Shown here: in pieces, positions 1 to 11,168 of the stretch
Layout of the letters: each line of letters starts with the position of its first letter
Position numbering within the stretch: position 1 is the stretch's first letter
Source of the DNA: Microbulbifer marinus
GTDB taxonomy: Bacteria; Pseudomonadota; Gammaproteobacteria; Pseudomonadales; Cellvibrionaceae
Length of the DNA: 64,000 nucleotides
Assembly: GCF_900107725.1 (NCBI RefSeq)
Contig: NZ_FNQO01000001.1
Span: 1,294,458 to 1,358,457 of the forward strand
Direction of reading: 5' to 3'
Made by a program: the position numbers and the translations under genes
The notes under the pieces: model-generated
What the model was told of the DNA's origin: nothing
Seen by the model: only the letters and a program-made list of their open reading frames with translations
The model's database searches: none

Positions 1-144
<144 letters not shown>

Positions 145-510
145 CTGCTCACATTTCCGGCAGCGATATATTTCCCGCCCGGGAATCGTATCGCCGCCGG
201 TCACCGCTCGCGCTTTTTGGCGAAAATTTCGCCATGCGGGCGCGGCGACTGCCCGCCGGCGTCACCCGATCAAAAAACCACCGGCGATCAATATAACGAC
301 ACCAGAACTGGACGTTCGAGTACCAGTTTGCACAAGGACTAAACAAACTGAATTTGTTATTGCTTTGGTTAATTTAGGGGGCGTTTACTATTAAAAAAAA
401 TTCTTAAAAATCCCGCAGTGCAAAATCCCCCTGTACAGCATTTAACCACCCCCAGTAATGGCGGGCGCTGGCACGAAAGTGGCCACTGACCTCCACCGCC
501 TACCCACAAT

Positions 511-519
511 TTATCCACA
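511..519 (+). promoter_or_regulatory. Perfect DnaA box upstream of nrdA
   Basis: The sequence ttatccaca is an exact match to the high-affinity DnaA box. A weaker relative (ctacccaca, 500-508) lies just before it. DnaA is known to regulate nrdAB in Escherichia coli, so a box here, about 430 bp before the nrdA start and next to NrdR-type boxes, is plausible as a replication-linked control site. A 9-mer can occur by chance; its position is the main support. Confidence 0.55.
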
Positions 520-558
520 AATAAACACAAGGTTATTCGCCTTGAATTGACCCCGCTA

Positions 559-606
559 CCGCATTATCTTGTAGCGCAGTCGAGGCACGACCCCTATATA
601 TTGGGG
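559..606 (+). promoter_or_regulatory. Paired NrdR-box-like palindromes
   Basis: Two 16-bp elements resemble the NrdR box (acaCwAtATaTwGtgt). Box 1 at 559-574 is ccgcattatcttgtag and box 2 at 591-606 is cccctatatattgggg, the latter almost perfectly palindromic. Their centres are 32 bp apart, about three helical turns, which is the usual NrdR pairing geometry. NrdR is the ATP/dATP-sensing repressor of ribonucleotide reductase genes. They lie about 340 bp before the nrdA start, so the core promoter is probably at or near the boxes and the transcript has a long leader. Confidence 0.7.
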
Positions 607-607
607 T

Positions 608-942
608 ACGCACCAAACACAACCCCAAGCCGACGGGGTGAATTCCGACGCATTGCCGCCATCGCGGCACCAACAGTCAGGCACAGCTTTTCAAGCAAAT
701 CAGAGGTAACAGGCGGAATGGATTTCCGCCGCAGGCACACGCCGGCAGACCTTCGGGGGGAAACCGGCGATCAAGCGGCCTGTTTCGAGTGGCCGCCGCA
801 ACATTGTGGCGCCGCTGACAAAACGATGGACCCGTTCCGCGCCTCCCCTAACGGGGGGCCACACGATCGTGTGGTTGCTGTTCAGGCGGACAGAAGCGGT
901 AAAAAACAACAGTACACATTTCTCGTTCTTGCGGAGATCTTC
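608..942 (+). other. Long structured leader of nrdA (no gene)
   Basis: About 335 bp between the NrdR-type boxes and the chosen nrdA start contain no gene, although the nrdA frame happens to stay open upstream. Several strong hairpins are visible: ggcgg/ccgcc around 712-732, a G/C-rich fold around 740-775, cctccccta/acggggggc around 842-860, and a perfect 16-bp palindrome ccacacgatcgtgtgg at 859-874. No known riboswitch was recognised. Confidence 0.4.
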
Positions 943-3870
<2,928 letters not shown>

Positions 3871-3931
3871 AAATCAGTGCGGGCCTGCGGGCCCGCCTGA
3901 TCGGCTGACAGAGGTTGGTAAGAGATAAGAG

Positions 3932-3958
3932 TTAAAAGATTTAAAAGATTTAAAAGAT
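3932..3958 (+). repeat. 9-bp tandem repeat, three copies
   Basis: Three perfect copies of ttaaaagat lie head to tail 60 bp after the nrdA stop, followed by a degenerate copy (ttataaaag). A GC-rich hairpin without a T-run (gcgggcc/gggcccgc, about 3880-3897) lies just upstream. Confidence 0.8.
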
Positions 3959-4216
3959 TTATAAAAGTCTCGGGGAGAGCGTCTACCGCACTAGCGGCCA
4001 AGACCTCGCGGCGACCCCGGTCCACCCTGCCTTTCTTGGGGGAAAGACGGGAAAAACAAAAACGGACCGGGTGTCGGCTGCGATCGTAAAAACTCTCCGA
4101 CGAGAAAAGAAAAATAAGAAAAACAAAAAATTGATCTGGCGCAGGAATCACCGCGCCGGGGTGCGTTACAAATAATGCACCACAGAACTTTGAAGCTGGC
4201 GCGGGAGCGTCAGCGC

Positions 4217-4310
4217 ACTGGGGCGAAGGTTTCGAAAACGCATTGATACATCCCTGTAGCTCCGGCCGCGCCGTCCATGGCGCGGACGGTTTCGAAACCT
4301 TCACCCCAGT
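4217..4310. repeat. 94-bp palindromic dispersed repeat, copy 1
   Basis: The ends form a 21-bp inverted repeat with one mismatch (actggggcgaagg... paired with ...ccttcaccccagt), each arm ending inward in tttcgaaa. The core holds gatacatccctgtagctccg and a GC hairpin (ccgcgccgtccatggcgcgg). The same core in the opposite orientation occurs at 26218-26318. It looks like a MITE/REP-type intergenic element. It sits between nrdA and nrdB and may affect their co-transcription or message stability. Confidence 0.85.
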
Positions 4311-4408
4311 ACCCTGACTTCCACTCAGGGGGCGGCGCTCCGTAAGAGCGGCCGACACAAAACTCGAACACAGACACACAGAAAAAATACGGATCAAAAG
4401 GGCCTACT

Positions 4409-5677
4409 ATGCTGAGCTGGGACGACTTCGACACACAGCCCCAACAAACCAAGAAAAGCGCCGAACCGCGACCGGCGCCGGAGACGCTGCAACAAGAAGT
4501 AAACGAATCCGCTGCCTCTTATGAGGCGCACAGCGCTCCGGCGTCGCCCGCGGCCCAATCCAACGCTGCTCCTGCGGAAGCCACTTCCGCGGTCGAAGCC
4601 GCACGGGCCGCCGTAGCCGAGCTGGACCCTGCCCCGGGTCTGGAAGAGCTGGAAATGGGTGCCGCCCGTATCCAGGTGGACGAGAAGCGCATCATCAACT
4701 GCCGCGCCGACCTGAACCAGCTGGTGCCGTTCAAGTACGACTGGGCCTGGCAGAAATACCTCGACGGCTGCGCCAACCACTGGATGCCGCAGGAAGTGAA
4801 CATGAACAAAGACGTGTCCATGTGGAAAGACCCCGAGGGTCTGACCGAGGACGAGCGTCGCATCGTGGAATACTCCCTGGGTTACTTCTCCACCGCCGAC
4901 TCGCTGGTAGCCAACAACCTGGTGCTGGCCATCTACCGCCACATCACCAACCCGGAGTGCCGCCAGTACATCCTGCGCCAGTCCTTCGAGGAGGCCATCC
5001 ACACCCACGCCTACCAGTACTGCGTGGAGTCCCTGGGCATGGACGAGGGTGAAGTGTTCAACATGTACCGCGAAGTGCCGAGCGTAGCCAAGAAAGCCGC
5101 CTGGAGCCTGTCGCACACCCAGTCCATCGGCGATCCGACCTTCAAGACCGGCACGCCGGAAGCCGACCAGGAGCTGCTGCGCAACCTGATCGCCTTCTAC
5201 GCGGTGACCGAGGGTATCTTCTTCTACTGCGGCTTCAGCCAGATCCTGTCCATGGGCCGCCGCAACAAGATGACCGGCGTTGCCGAGCAGTTCCAGTACA
5301 TCCTGCGCGACGAGTCCATGCACCTGAACTTCGGCATCGACGTCATCAACCAGATCAAGCTGGAAAACCCGCACCTGTGGACGCCGGAATTCCAGCAGGA
5401 AGTCACACAGATGATCCTCGAAGGCATGGAACTGGAAGTGGCCTACGCCCGCGACACCATGCCCCGCGGCGTACTCGGCATGAACGCGAACATGATGGAG
5501 GAATACCTCCACTTCATCGCCAACCGCCGCCTGAGCCAGCTGGGCCTGAAAGAACAGTTCCCGGGCGCCCAGAACCCCTTCCCCTGGATGTCCGAGATCA
5601 TGGACCTGCGCAAGGAGAAGAACTTCTTCGAAACGCGGGTTATCGAATACCAGACCGGTGGTGCGCTTCAATGGTAA
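4409..5677 (+). CDS. nrdB: Class Ia ribonucleoside-diphosphate reductase, beta subunit
   Basis: This 422-residue radical-generating partner of NrdA carries a di-iron/tyrosyl-radical site. Ligands are visible as the aspartate of [10 protein letters not shown], Glu and His of [12 protein letters not shown] (with the radical tyrosine four residues after the His), the glutamate in the EGIFFY helix, and Glu/His of [10 protein letters not shown]. The C-terminus ends in ALQW, the tail that docks into NrdA. The first ~75 residues are an Ala/Pro/Glu-rich extension not present in Escherichia coli NrdB (376 aa). No yfaE-type ferredoxin gene follows. A strong terminator closes the unit. Confidence 0.96.
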   Translation: MLSWDDFDTQPQQTKKSAEPRPAPETLQQEVNESAASYEAHSAPASPAAQSNAAPAEATSAVEAARAAVAELDPAPGLEELEMGAARIQVDEKRIINCRADLNQLVPFKYDWAWQKYLDGCANHWMPQEVNMNKDVSMWKDPEGLTEDERRIVEYSLGYFSTADSLVANNLVLAIYRHITNPECRQYILRQSFEEAIHTHAYQYCVESLGMDEGEVFNMYREVPSVAKKAAWSLSHTQSIGDPTFKTGTPEADQELLRNLIAFYAVTEGIFFYCGFSQILSMGRRNKMTGVAEQFQYILRDESMHLNFGIDVINQIKLENPHLWTPEFQQEVTQMILEGMELEVAYARDTMPRGVLGMNANMMEEYLHFIANRRLSQLGLKEQFPGAQNPFPWMSEIMDLRKEKNFFETRVIEYQTGGALQW

Positions 5678-5747
5678 GAACAACCAAGAAGCAATAAAGC
5701 ATGGACAACTACAACAAGTAGTCGCTCACAGGAAGAGATGTATTGAG

Positions 5748-5782
5748 AGCGGATGTATAGTTTTATGCATCCGCTTTTTTTA
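5748..5782 (+). terminator. Rho-independent terminator after nrdB
   Basis: The inverted repeat agcggatg ... gcatccgct with an AT-rich loop is followed directly by seven T residues, about 70 bp past the nrdB stop. Confidence 0.85.
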
Positions 5783-6112
5783 TGCGCGGAAAAGAGGCGC
5801 GCCCCCATGACTATTATGTCTACCCCCATGAGCACATGAACAAAGACCTCGCCAAAATCAGCTAGATAGTCGCAATCGACAAGAATACGACTTACCGGGA
5901 TATGAGTCGTTAAGAGCGAAAAGTAAACTTGCTGTTTTTCCGCACCCCGTGACGCGCAAGAACTGACGGGGGCCAATGAGATAGCACCGGCAAACCGTCA
6001 GAGATAGCAGTATTTGAGCCCGCGATATAAATATTAGTAATAGATTGAGGCAGTGCTAATAACAGTGGCCGATTCAAGGTCCATTAAGCAATATTCATCA
6101 CAAAGGAAGGGC
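5783..6112. other. AT-rich gap without a recognised gene
   Basis: About 330 bp between the nrdB terminator and the next credible start. Base composition becomes clearly AT-richer than in nrdAB, marking entry into an accessory region. No coding frame with a ribosome-binding site and no RNA gene was recognised. Confidence 0.4.
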
Positions 6113-6400
6113 ATGAAATACATTGATATGGCAGTCAGAAGAAAACACTTCCTTCTCTTACGAAGGGGGAAATTCATTCTTGCGAGCATCCTATCAAATA
6201 CTCCAATCGTGCTATTTGCCCTCTCTACATTTTTAGGGGCCTATTTTTACAGTGAAATACCAGGATCCAGCATTGACTCATTTCTTCATAAATTTAGATG
6301 GTGGGCGTTTTTGACGGCGGCTTTTTTTGTTCCAATAAATGCCATTGCAACTTACCTCAATTACAAGCTAAGGCTAACAAACAAGGGAATCGGACGATAA
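6113..6400 (+). CDS. Small membrane protein of unknown function
   Basis: A 95-residue protein with two likely membrane segments (about 21-44, ILSNTPIVLFALSTFLGAYF; and about 64-84, WWAFLTAAFFVPINAIATYL) and basic ends. The ATG at 6113 is preferred over an upstream GTG (6053) because aaggaagg sits five bases ahead. No family was recognised. It is AT-rich compared with nrdAB, stands alone, and is followed by the first of a set of dispersed repeats. The membrane prediction is firm; the function is unknown. Confidence 0.6.
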   Translation: MKYIDMAVRRKHFLLLRRGKFILASILSNTPIVLFALSTFLGAYFYSEIPGSSIDSFLHKFRWWAFLTAAFFVPINAIATYLNYKLRLTNKGIGR

Positions 6401-6440
6401 AGCGCCATTGCCTTTGAAATCAAATGCGCAAAAAGATAAT

Positions 6441-6465
6441 TGGGATCAGAGTAAATTTTTTGCAC
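6441..6465 (+). repeat. GGGGTCAGAT-type dispersed repeat, copy 1 (diverged)
   Basis: The sequence tgggatcagagtaaatttt is a diverged member of a repeat seen four more times, all in the same orientation, between here and 15.9 kb. It lies about 40 bp after the stop of the preceding gene. Confidence 0.5.
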
Positions 6466-6499
6466 ATAATTTCACCTCAATTAGAAATGACTTAAGCTC

Positions 6500-6661
6500 A
6501 TGAATGAACAGAATCCAGTCAGCGGCACTATTGTCGGATACGACCCCAGCGGCAAAAATGCGCACGGGGTTGCCGCTACCAGCCTTACCAACGGCAAACT
6601 AGAAAGCATCCGCATAGAGACGCTAAATACTGCCGAAGAGGCGCTGTCTTTTGCGAAGTAA
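6500..6661 (+). pseudogene. 53-codon fragment resembling a DUF429 N-terminus
   Basis: An open frame encodes MNEQNPVSGTIVGYDPSG followed by KNAHGVAATSLTNGKL and stops after 53 residues. The order I-V-G-x-D-P-x-G-x-N-x-H-G-V-A is like the start of DUF429 proteins (RNase H-like fold, usually 200 residues or more), so this is probably a truncated remnant. Its stop codon lies inside repeat copy 2 (taaatgggg), suggesting that arrival of the repeat cut the gene. The family link is by eye and could be wrong; a genuine micro-protein is possible. Confidence 0.35.
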
Positions 6662-6691
6662 ATGGGGTCAGATCAAATTTCTGGCATTAAT
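6661..6691 (+). repeat. GGGGTCAGAT-type dispersed repeat, copy 2
   Basis: aatggggtcagatcaaattt followed by ctggcattaat matches the other copies closely. It overlaps the stop codon of the 53-codon fragment and precedes a hairpin that ends in GTTAGCA. Confidence 0.65.
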
Positions 6692-6718
6692 TTAAGGCAC
6701 TGATTATCAGCTCAAAAC

Positions 6719-6821
6719 TCTCAACTGACACCATTTATTCTACATTTTGCGCTGGTCACTGAACGCCCATATTCGCGCAAAATGTGCACAACGAAACCAG
6801 TACCTGCTCACGACGTTAGCA
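6719..6821 (+). repeat. attC-like imperfect hairpin ahead of a cassette-like gene
   Basis: A 103-bp imperfect palindrome runs from TCTCAAC (6719-6725) to GTTAGCA (6815-6821), with a perfect 11-bp inner stem (acattttgcgc 6742-6752 / gcgcaaaatgt 6775-6785). Size and end motifs resemble integron attC sites (RYYYAAC ... GTTRRRY), but both ends deviate from consensus. It ends 9 bp before the next start codon, as expected at a cassette boundary. Similar structures occur at 9239 and 14856. Confidence 0.35.
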
Positions 6822-6830
6822 ACAAACAAC

Positions 6831-7289
6831 ATGAAAGACTCTGACACTATAAAAGAAGGAAACAACAGCCATGATGAATATATAAATCATCGAATGGCTG
6901 AGCTTAAGGAGATCCTGAGAAAACTCGCAGAAAGTTTCATCAAGTTTCTTTTTGCAGCGCACTCTGGCGGAATTTTAGCCATAGCTGCATTAATAAAGAT
7001 CCAATCTAGTGACTTTGGAATTTACCACAAAGCCGCCCTCACCTTCTTTATGATTGGGCTTATGACAACAGCCGTACTGCTACTAAGAATGTTGTTTCGC
7101 ATGTATTCGATAGATAAGGCGTGGAATAAAAATACAGATTATTGGTACGAAGGCTCTATTAACTGGGGCGAATTGAACCAAAGAGATGAAACTCTAACCC
7201 AAAACGACAAAGTGGAATTCACATTGGGGGGAATAAGCTTTATCGTTTTTCTCTTGGGAGCAGTATCAGGCATCACTGCCATCTGGTGA
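6831..7289 (+). CDS. Predicted three-span membrane protein, unknown
   Basis: A 152-residue protein with a charged N-terminal helix (MKDSDTIKEGNNSHDEYIN) and three likely membrane segments (about 35-52, FLFAAHSGGILAIAALI; 58-82, ALTFFMIGLMTTAVLLLRM; 131-151, GGISFIVFLLGAVSGITAI). ATG 6831 is preferred over 6747 because the longer frame runs through the upstream hairpin. No family assigned. AT-rich and isolated; it begins just after an attC-like hairpin, which suggests it arrived as a cassette. Confidence 0.6.
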   Translation: MKDSDTIKEGNNSHDEYINHRMAELKEILRKLAESFIKFLFAAHSGGILAIAALIKIQSSDFGIYHKAALTFFMIGLMTTAVLLLRMLFRMYSIDKAWNKNTDYWYEGSINWGELNQRDETLTQNDKVEFTLGGISFIVFLLGAVSGITAIW

Positions 7290-7406
7290 AATATTGAGTT
7301 CACAGAATAATAAATAATGGGAGTCAGCGTACAATATTGACACATAAAGCGTCATCTATGAATCCCTGTTGATTAAGCACTGGAAACAACAAGAGCAAGG
7401 AAGCCA

Positions 7407-8207
7407 ATGAAAGATCTCGATGATCACAAGAAAATCGCCGTTTTGATCGATGCGGACAACGCCCAATACTCCAAGACTAAGACGATACTGGACGAGATTT
7501 CCGCACACGGGCATATCGTCATCAAGCGCACCTACGGTGACTGGTCCAGCGACAACCTGAAGAACTGGAAGAAATCGCTGAACGAGTTGGCCATCCAGCC
7601 GGTGCAGCAGTTCGCCTACACCACCGGCAAGAACTCCACCGATGCCTCGATGATCATCGATGCCATGGATCTACTCTACTCCAAGCGCTTCGATGCCTTC
7701 GCCCTGGTCTCCAGCGACAGCGACTTTACCAAACTGGCCTCCCGCCTGCGTGAAGACGAGATGTTCGTGTTTGGCGTTGGCGAACGCAAAACCCCCATCT
7801 CCTTCCGCAATTCCTGTGATGACTTTATCTTCACCGAGAATTTGGGTGGCGACGAGCCGGCCCCCGCCAAGACAGCGGGAAAACCGAAGGAACCAGAGGC
7901 GAAGAAGAACCTGAATGACCCCGCAGAACTGATCCCGTTACTCACCAAGGCTTGGGAGCAGTTCCAGGACGAAAGCGGCTGGGCCAATGCCTCCGCGGCA
8001 GGGAGCTTCCTGAAGCGATCAATGCCTGACTTCGACCCTCGCTCCTACGGCGCTCCTAAATTTTCGCAGCTATTAGAGAGTTTGAAAGCCAAACTGGAAA
8101 TCACGAAGAAGAAGGGGAATGGCAACCAGATAACCTATCGCATGAAGCGCAGCAAACCCAAAGCCAAGCGCCAGCCCACCGCATCCAGAGTAGAAGAACA
8201 TGCATGA
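7407..8207 (+). CDS. NYN-domain (PIN-like) protein with C-terminal OST-HTH/LOTUS domain
   Basis: This 266-residue protein combines an NYN/LabA-type nuclease-fold domain (about 8-150) with a winged-helix OST-HTH domain (about 170-250). In NYN the acidic residues are visible in AVLIDADNAQY, STDASMIIDAMDLLYS and VSSDSDFTKLASRLRE. The LOTUS part reads LIPLLTKAWEQF through SQLLESLKAKLEITKK. Proteins of this layout are thought to be RNA-binding or RNA-cleaving; the substrate is unknown. A good Shine-Dalgarno (caaggaag) precedes the ATG. It overlaps the next gene by 8 bases, so the two are probably translationally coupled. Confidence 0.88.
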   Translation: MKDLDDHKKIAVLIDADNAQYSKTKTILDEISAHGHIVIKRTYGDWSSDNLKNWKKSLNELAIQPVQQFAYTTGKNSTDASMIIDAMDLLYSKRFDAFALVSSDSDFTKLASRLREDEMFVFGVGERKTPISFRNSCDDFIFTENLGGDEPAPAKTAGKPKEPEAKKNLNDPAELIPLLTKAWEQFQDESGWANASAAGSFLKRSMPDFDPRSYGAPKFSQLLESLKAKLEITKKKGNGNQITYRMKRSKPKAKRQPTASRVEEHA

Positions 8208-8565
8208 AATCAAGGCAAATCTGTACCCCTGCAGGCACTGCAATGAATCGGGAACCTGCACTACAGGCAAAGATGGGGCGAGTTGCAATGCCTGCGCAAA
8301 AGTCCACGAGCTGAGTAAAAACCAAGTATATTTCGGCCTGTCCTGTGCAGCCTGTAACGGAATTGGGCAAGCAGAGCCAAAGACAGAGCGCATTAATAAA
8401 AGGATAAAGCCCGTGCTAGCCGTATTAACGGTTTTACTATTGCTGGGTTTTATCTTCTCGCTGGCACTAATGCAGAATCCTCACTTCCCTGAATTTCTGG
8501 CGTTCTCCGGAACTTTGCTTGGCAGCATAACTGCGTATTACTTTACCAATAGCAAAAATACGTAG
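8200..8565 (+). CDS. Membrane protein with N-terminal DnaJ-type cysteine repeats
   Basis: A 121-residue protein overlapping the NYN gene (ATG at 8200, NYN stop at 8207). Residues 10-55 hold paired cysteines in CRHCNESGTC, CNACAK and CAACNGIG, which resemble the CxxCxGxG zinc motifs of DnaJ. Two membrane segments follow (about 71-90, VLAVLTVLLLLGFIFSLAL; and 95-115). No named family was recognised. The overlap suggests it acts with the NYN/LOTUS protein, perhaps tethering it at the membrane (inference). Confidence 0.65.
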   Translation: MHEIKANLYPCRHCNESGTCTTGKDGASCNACAKVHELSKNQVYFGLSCAACNGIGQAEPKTERINKRIKPVLAVLTVLLLLGFIFSLALMQNPHFPEFLAFSGTLLGSITAYYFTNSKNT

Positions 8566-8692
8566 ATAGGATATTGGGGGCGGAGTTAAGTTATGACTCC
8601 ATTTTCTGCAACAGTGAATCCGCGCAGCGTTTTTTAGGGTGGCGGGGAATCTGTCGCCGACACCAGATTCAATTTGAGACATCTAAAACCAC

Positions 8693-9154
8693 ATGAGAAT
8701 AAGCTTATATAGCCTGGCCTTCTGGACAGTATTTATGTGGGGCATGGCAGAGATCCAGTACTCTTTAACTACAATATATTTATGGCAGCCGGAAGCTTTT
8801 AAATCACATTTCGTAGACGGCACGGTAATTTCGAAGCGAACAGCCCCTACAACCGGAAGATTTGGTAACGAGCTTATAAGATTGACTTTTCTCTACGAAA
8901 TTGACGGGGCGATCTATCGATCAAGTGTTTGCAGTATAGAATCCCCAATCATCCCTGAACGATATGCAAGGAAGTATCTTGAGAACCACTCATACAGAGT
9001 TGCATATGATCCGAAGGACCCGAGCAAAGCAATCTTGAAAGATTGCAACGCAGATGGACATGAAATTAACGGAATCAAGATTTTGGCTCTGTCATTCCTA
9101 TTTTCTTTATTAGTGTCATTGAGAACCTCCGGAAAACTCACCTTCTGGGGGTAA
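8693..9154 (+). CDS. DUF3592-like membrane protein
   Basis: A 153-residue protein with an N-terminal membrane segment, a beta-rich extracytoplasmic middle and a C-terminal membrane segment (about 127-145). The middle has the DUF3592 pattern: VDGTVISKR, then LTFLYEIDGAIYRSSV, then YRVAYDPKDPSKAIL, matching the family's Y-x-V-x-Y-D-P-x-x-P-x-x-A-x-L close. Function of the family is unknown. It is AT-rich and isolated. A much larger DUF3592-related protein occurs at 49547-51307. Confidence 0.7.
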   Translation: MRISLYSLAFWTVFMWGMAEIQYSLTTIYLWQPEAFKSHFVDGTVISKRTAPTTGRFGNELIRLTFLYEIDGAIYRSSVCSIESPIIPERYARKYLENHSYRVAYDPKDPSKAILKDCNADGHEINGIKILALSFLFSLLVSLRTSGKLTFWG

Positions 9155-9177
9155 GAACTTCAGAGTCATTCGTAATA

Positions 9178-9207
9178 AATGGGTCAGATCAACATTTTGG
9201 CATTGAA
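9178..9207 (+). repeat. GGGGTCAGAT-type dispersed repeat, copy 3
   Basis: aaatgggtcagatcaacatt followed by ttggcattgaa begins 23 bp after the DUF3592-like gene's stop. Its tail (tggcattgaa) matches copy 2 (tggcattaat). Confidence 0.65.
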
Positions 9208-9238
9208 CTACCCAAAACAAACAGGCGCTATAAGGTTG

Positions 9239-9334
9239 ACCCAACCCAGTTATTGCACTCCGACCGCAAAATAGCACCGCCTCCGCGAGACAGCCTACAC
9301 TGTGTTTCGGCTGCTCCTACTATGGGCGTTAGGC
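9239..9334 (+). repeat. attC-like element ahead of the ICMT-like gene
   Basis: A 96-bp segment begins with ACCCAAC (9239-9245, fits RYYYAAC) and ends with GTTAGGC (9328-9334, fits GTTRRRY). The arms pair only partly (for example agcaccg/cggctgct). Length and end motifs suit an integron attC site; the pairing is weak, so this is tentative. Confidence 0.35.
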
Positions 9335-9369
9335 GAAAGACTTACCCACGTTTAGTTTTGGGGAATGAC

Positions 9370-10089
9370 ATGTCAGCGAAGGCGGTTAATAAAGAGGCAG
9401 CGCAAACAGCATCCCCTCGCCAGTGGATCAGATTAGTTGTGGTGTATCTCCTTATCCCGCTGATTTTACTGGTATGCGGTGGGGACCTCGGTTGGTGGCA
9501 GGCGTGGCTCTATTCCCTACTGATCTTTGCTGCTGGTATAGGGGGGCGCATATGGGCGGAACGGCGACACCCCGGATTGATAGCCGAACGACAAAATATT
9601 GAAAATATCCGCAACGCAAAAGCCTGGGACAAAGTGCTTGCCCCACTGATGGCGGTGAGCCTCGTGTTCCCTATGGTCATAGTGGCGGGACTGGACCACC
9701 GCTTTAACTGGTCCCCCGAATTCCCGCTATGGCTCATCGTGATTGGCTTCACGTTGATCTTGCTCGGATACGCTTTCGCTGCATGGGCACTGGCAGAGAA
9801 CCGCTTTTTCTTCAGCGTGGTGTGTATTCGGACGGATCGAGGGCATGTGGTGTGTGACAGTGGCCCGTACCGGTTGGTGAGGCACCCGGGTTATGCTGGA
9901 AATATTTTTCCACTGTTCGGTATTGTTCTTGCACTGGGCTCGCTGTGGACACTGATTCCTGCGGCGCTGGCAACAATCATCACGGTGATTAGAACCGCGC
10001 TTGAAGACCGGACGTTACAGGAAGAGTTGCCGGGCTATCGAGACTATGCACGACGCGTGCGCTATCGGTTGATTCCCGGGATATATTAA
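9370..10089 (+). CDS. Isoprenylcysteine carboxyl methyltransferase-like membrane protein
   Basis: This 239-residue integral membrane protein has about five hydrophobic segments and the C-terminal signature of the ICMT/PEMT-like family: GPYRLVRHPGYAGNI, then the LEDRTLQEELPGYRDYARRV helix. In family members the R-H-P-x-Y motif binds S-adenosylmethionine. The methyl acceptor in bacteria is not known. ATG 9370 (SD ggggaa) is chosen; the frame opens upstream with TTG at 9253 but would include the attC-like element. Confidence 0.8.
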   Translation: MSAKAVNKEAAQTASPRQWIRLVVVYLLIPLILLVCGGDLGWWQAWLYSLLIFAAGIGGRIWAERRHPGLIAERQNIENIRNAKAWDKVLAPLMAVSLVFPMVIVAGLDHRFNWSPEFPLWLIVIGFTLILLGYAFAAWALAENRFFFSVVCIRTDRGHVVCDSGPYRLVRHPGYAGNIFPLFGIVLALGSLWTLIPAALATIITVIRTALEDRTLQEELPGYRDYARRVRYRLIPGIY

Positions 10090-10158
10090 GAGGCTTGGGT
10101 GGTGGCTGTCCCAACTCAGAGATTGAGGCCCAACCGAGAGAGTTGCGTGCCGCCGAAT

Positions 10159-10231
10159 AAATGGGGTCAGATAAAAATTTTGCCCCCTAATCAACCAAAG
10201 CAAAAAAGTGTCAAAATGTTGACCTGACCTC
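10159..10231. repeat. GGGGTCAGAT-type repeat, copy 4, with inverted partner
   Basis: aaatggggtcagataaaaat at 10159 is paired with an inverted arm, caaaatgttgacctgacctc at 10212-10231, making an imperfect hairpin of about 70 bp. Just before it, GCCCAAC (10129-10135) could be the start of a truncated attC-like site. The inverted pair suggests the repeat can be a structured element rather than a simple sequence tag. Confidence 0.55.
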
Positions 10232-10246
10232 AACTATTCTTGCGCG

Positions 10247-10930
10247 TCACACGGACGTTTTCTTTGCCAGAAAAATCGTATGCCGCGCCCCCTTGCCCGG
10301 GCGCTCGCGCACAGTCTTGACCTCGACGTCAAAGCCGGTCTTCCTCAGCCGGTGAACGTAAAAGCTATCGGGCCCCGCCGACCACACCGCCAGCATGCCG
10401 CCTGGCGTCAGGCTCTCGTAGATACAGCTGGTGCCGTCGAGGGAGTACAGCCAGTTGTTGTCGCTCTTGGTCAGCCCCTCGGGGCCGTTGTCGACATCCA
10501 GCAGCACGGCGTCATAGTCACTGTCACCCTTTTCCAGCAGCTCACGCACATCGCCGATATGCACGCTGCAGCGGCTGTCGTCCAGTGGCCGGCCGGCGCA
10601 GGCGCCCAGCGGCCCGCGGTTCCACTCCACCACCTCGGGGATCAGGTCGGCGACGATGACCTCTGCATCGGCCGGCAGCACCTCGAGCGCGGCGGCGAGT
10701 GTGTACCCCATGCCCATGCCGCCGACGACCACACGGGCGTTGTTGTGCTGCTTCAGGTGGGCGCAGCCGAGCAGCGACAGCTCCCGCTCACTGTTATAGC
10801 GGCGACTGTTCATCAGTTCGCCGCGGGGGCCGGACAGGGAGATGGAGAACTCCTGGTCGCGCTGGCGCAGCGTGAGTACACCGCCGCCGTTGGGAATCTG
10901 GGCGGTACCGAGTTCGATCCAGGGTTTCAT
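10247..10930 (-). CDS. Spermidine synthase-like class I SAM methyltransferase
   Basis: A 227-residue cytoplasmic protein with a Rossmann fold: motif I VVVGGMGMGYTLAAAL (about 67-82), the acidic end of strand 2 in VIVADLIPEVVEWN, and a motif IV-like DAVLLDVDNGPEG. The layout is like proteins annotated as spermidine synthase-like, but the polyamine-site residues cannot be confirmed, so a plain methyltransferase is equally possible. ATG at 10930 starts MKPWIELGTAQIP, where the conserved N-terminal strands begin. GC content returns to the chromosomal level here. Confidence 0.75.
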   Translation of the reverse strand: MKPWIELGTAQIPNGGGVLTLRQRDQEFSISLSGPRGELMNSRRYNSERELSLLGCAHLKQHNNARVVVGGMGMGYTLAAALEVLPADAEVIVADLIPEVVEWNRGPLGACAGRPLDDSRCSVHIGDVRELLEKGDSDYDAVLLDVDNGPEGLTKSDNNWLYSLDGTSCIYESLTPGGMLAVWSAGPDSFYVHRLRKTGFDVEVKTVRERPGKGARHTIFLAKKTSV

Positions 10931-11168
10931 CGCGTGCGCTCGCTGTGTGGCGGTGGATATAAGGCGTGCAATGTAACACAGAGCCTGTCCCGATTGGTGA
11001 GCGACAGGAGTGGTACAAGAGAGCCACAGGAGAGGCACAGGGGATGCGTACGGCCAACCGGTACCGTTGGTTGGTACACAGTGTGAATGCAGCCCGGACT
11101 ATGGATTCCCGGGCTTCCCTGAAGTGTGCTGTAGTGTACTAAACACATTGCCTTCAACAGGAGATCAG

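Noticed and set aside
547-942. N-terminal extension of NrdA in the same open frame
   Set aside because: It would begin at TTG or similar weak codons, run through the NrdR-type boxes and hairpins, and shows no resemblance to NrdA; known double-cone NrdA proteins begin close to the ATG at 943.
8566-8692. Further attC-like site between the zinc-finger membrane gene and the DUF3592-like gene
   Set aside because: It contains GTTAAGT and two small hairpins (ggagt/actcc; gaatctg/cagattc), but they do not combine into a single ~100-bp palindrome with matching ends.
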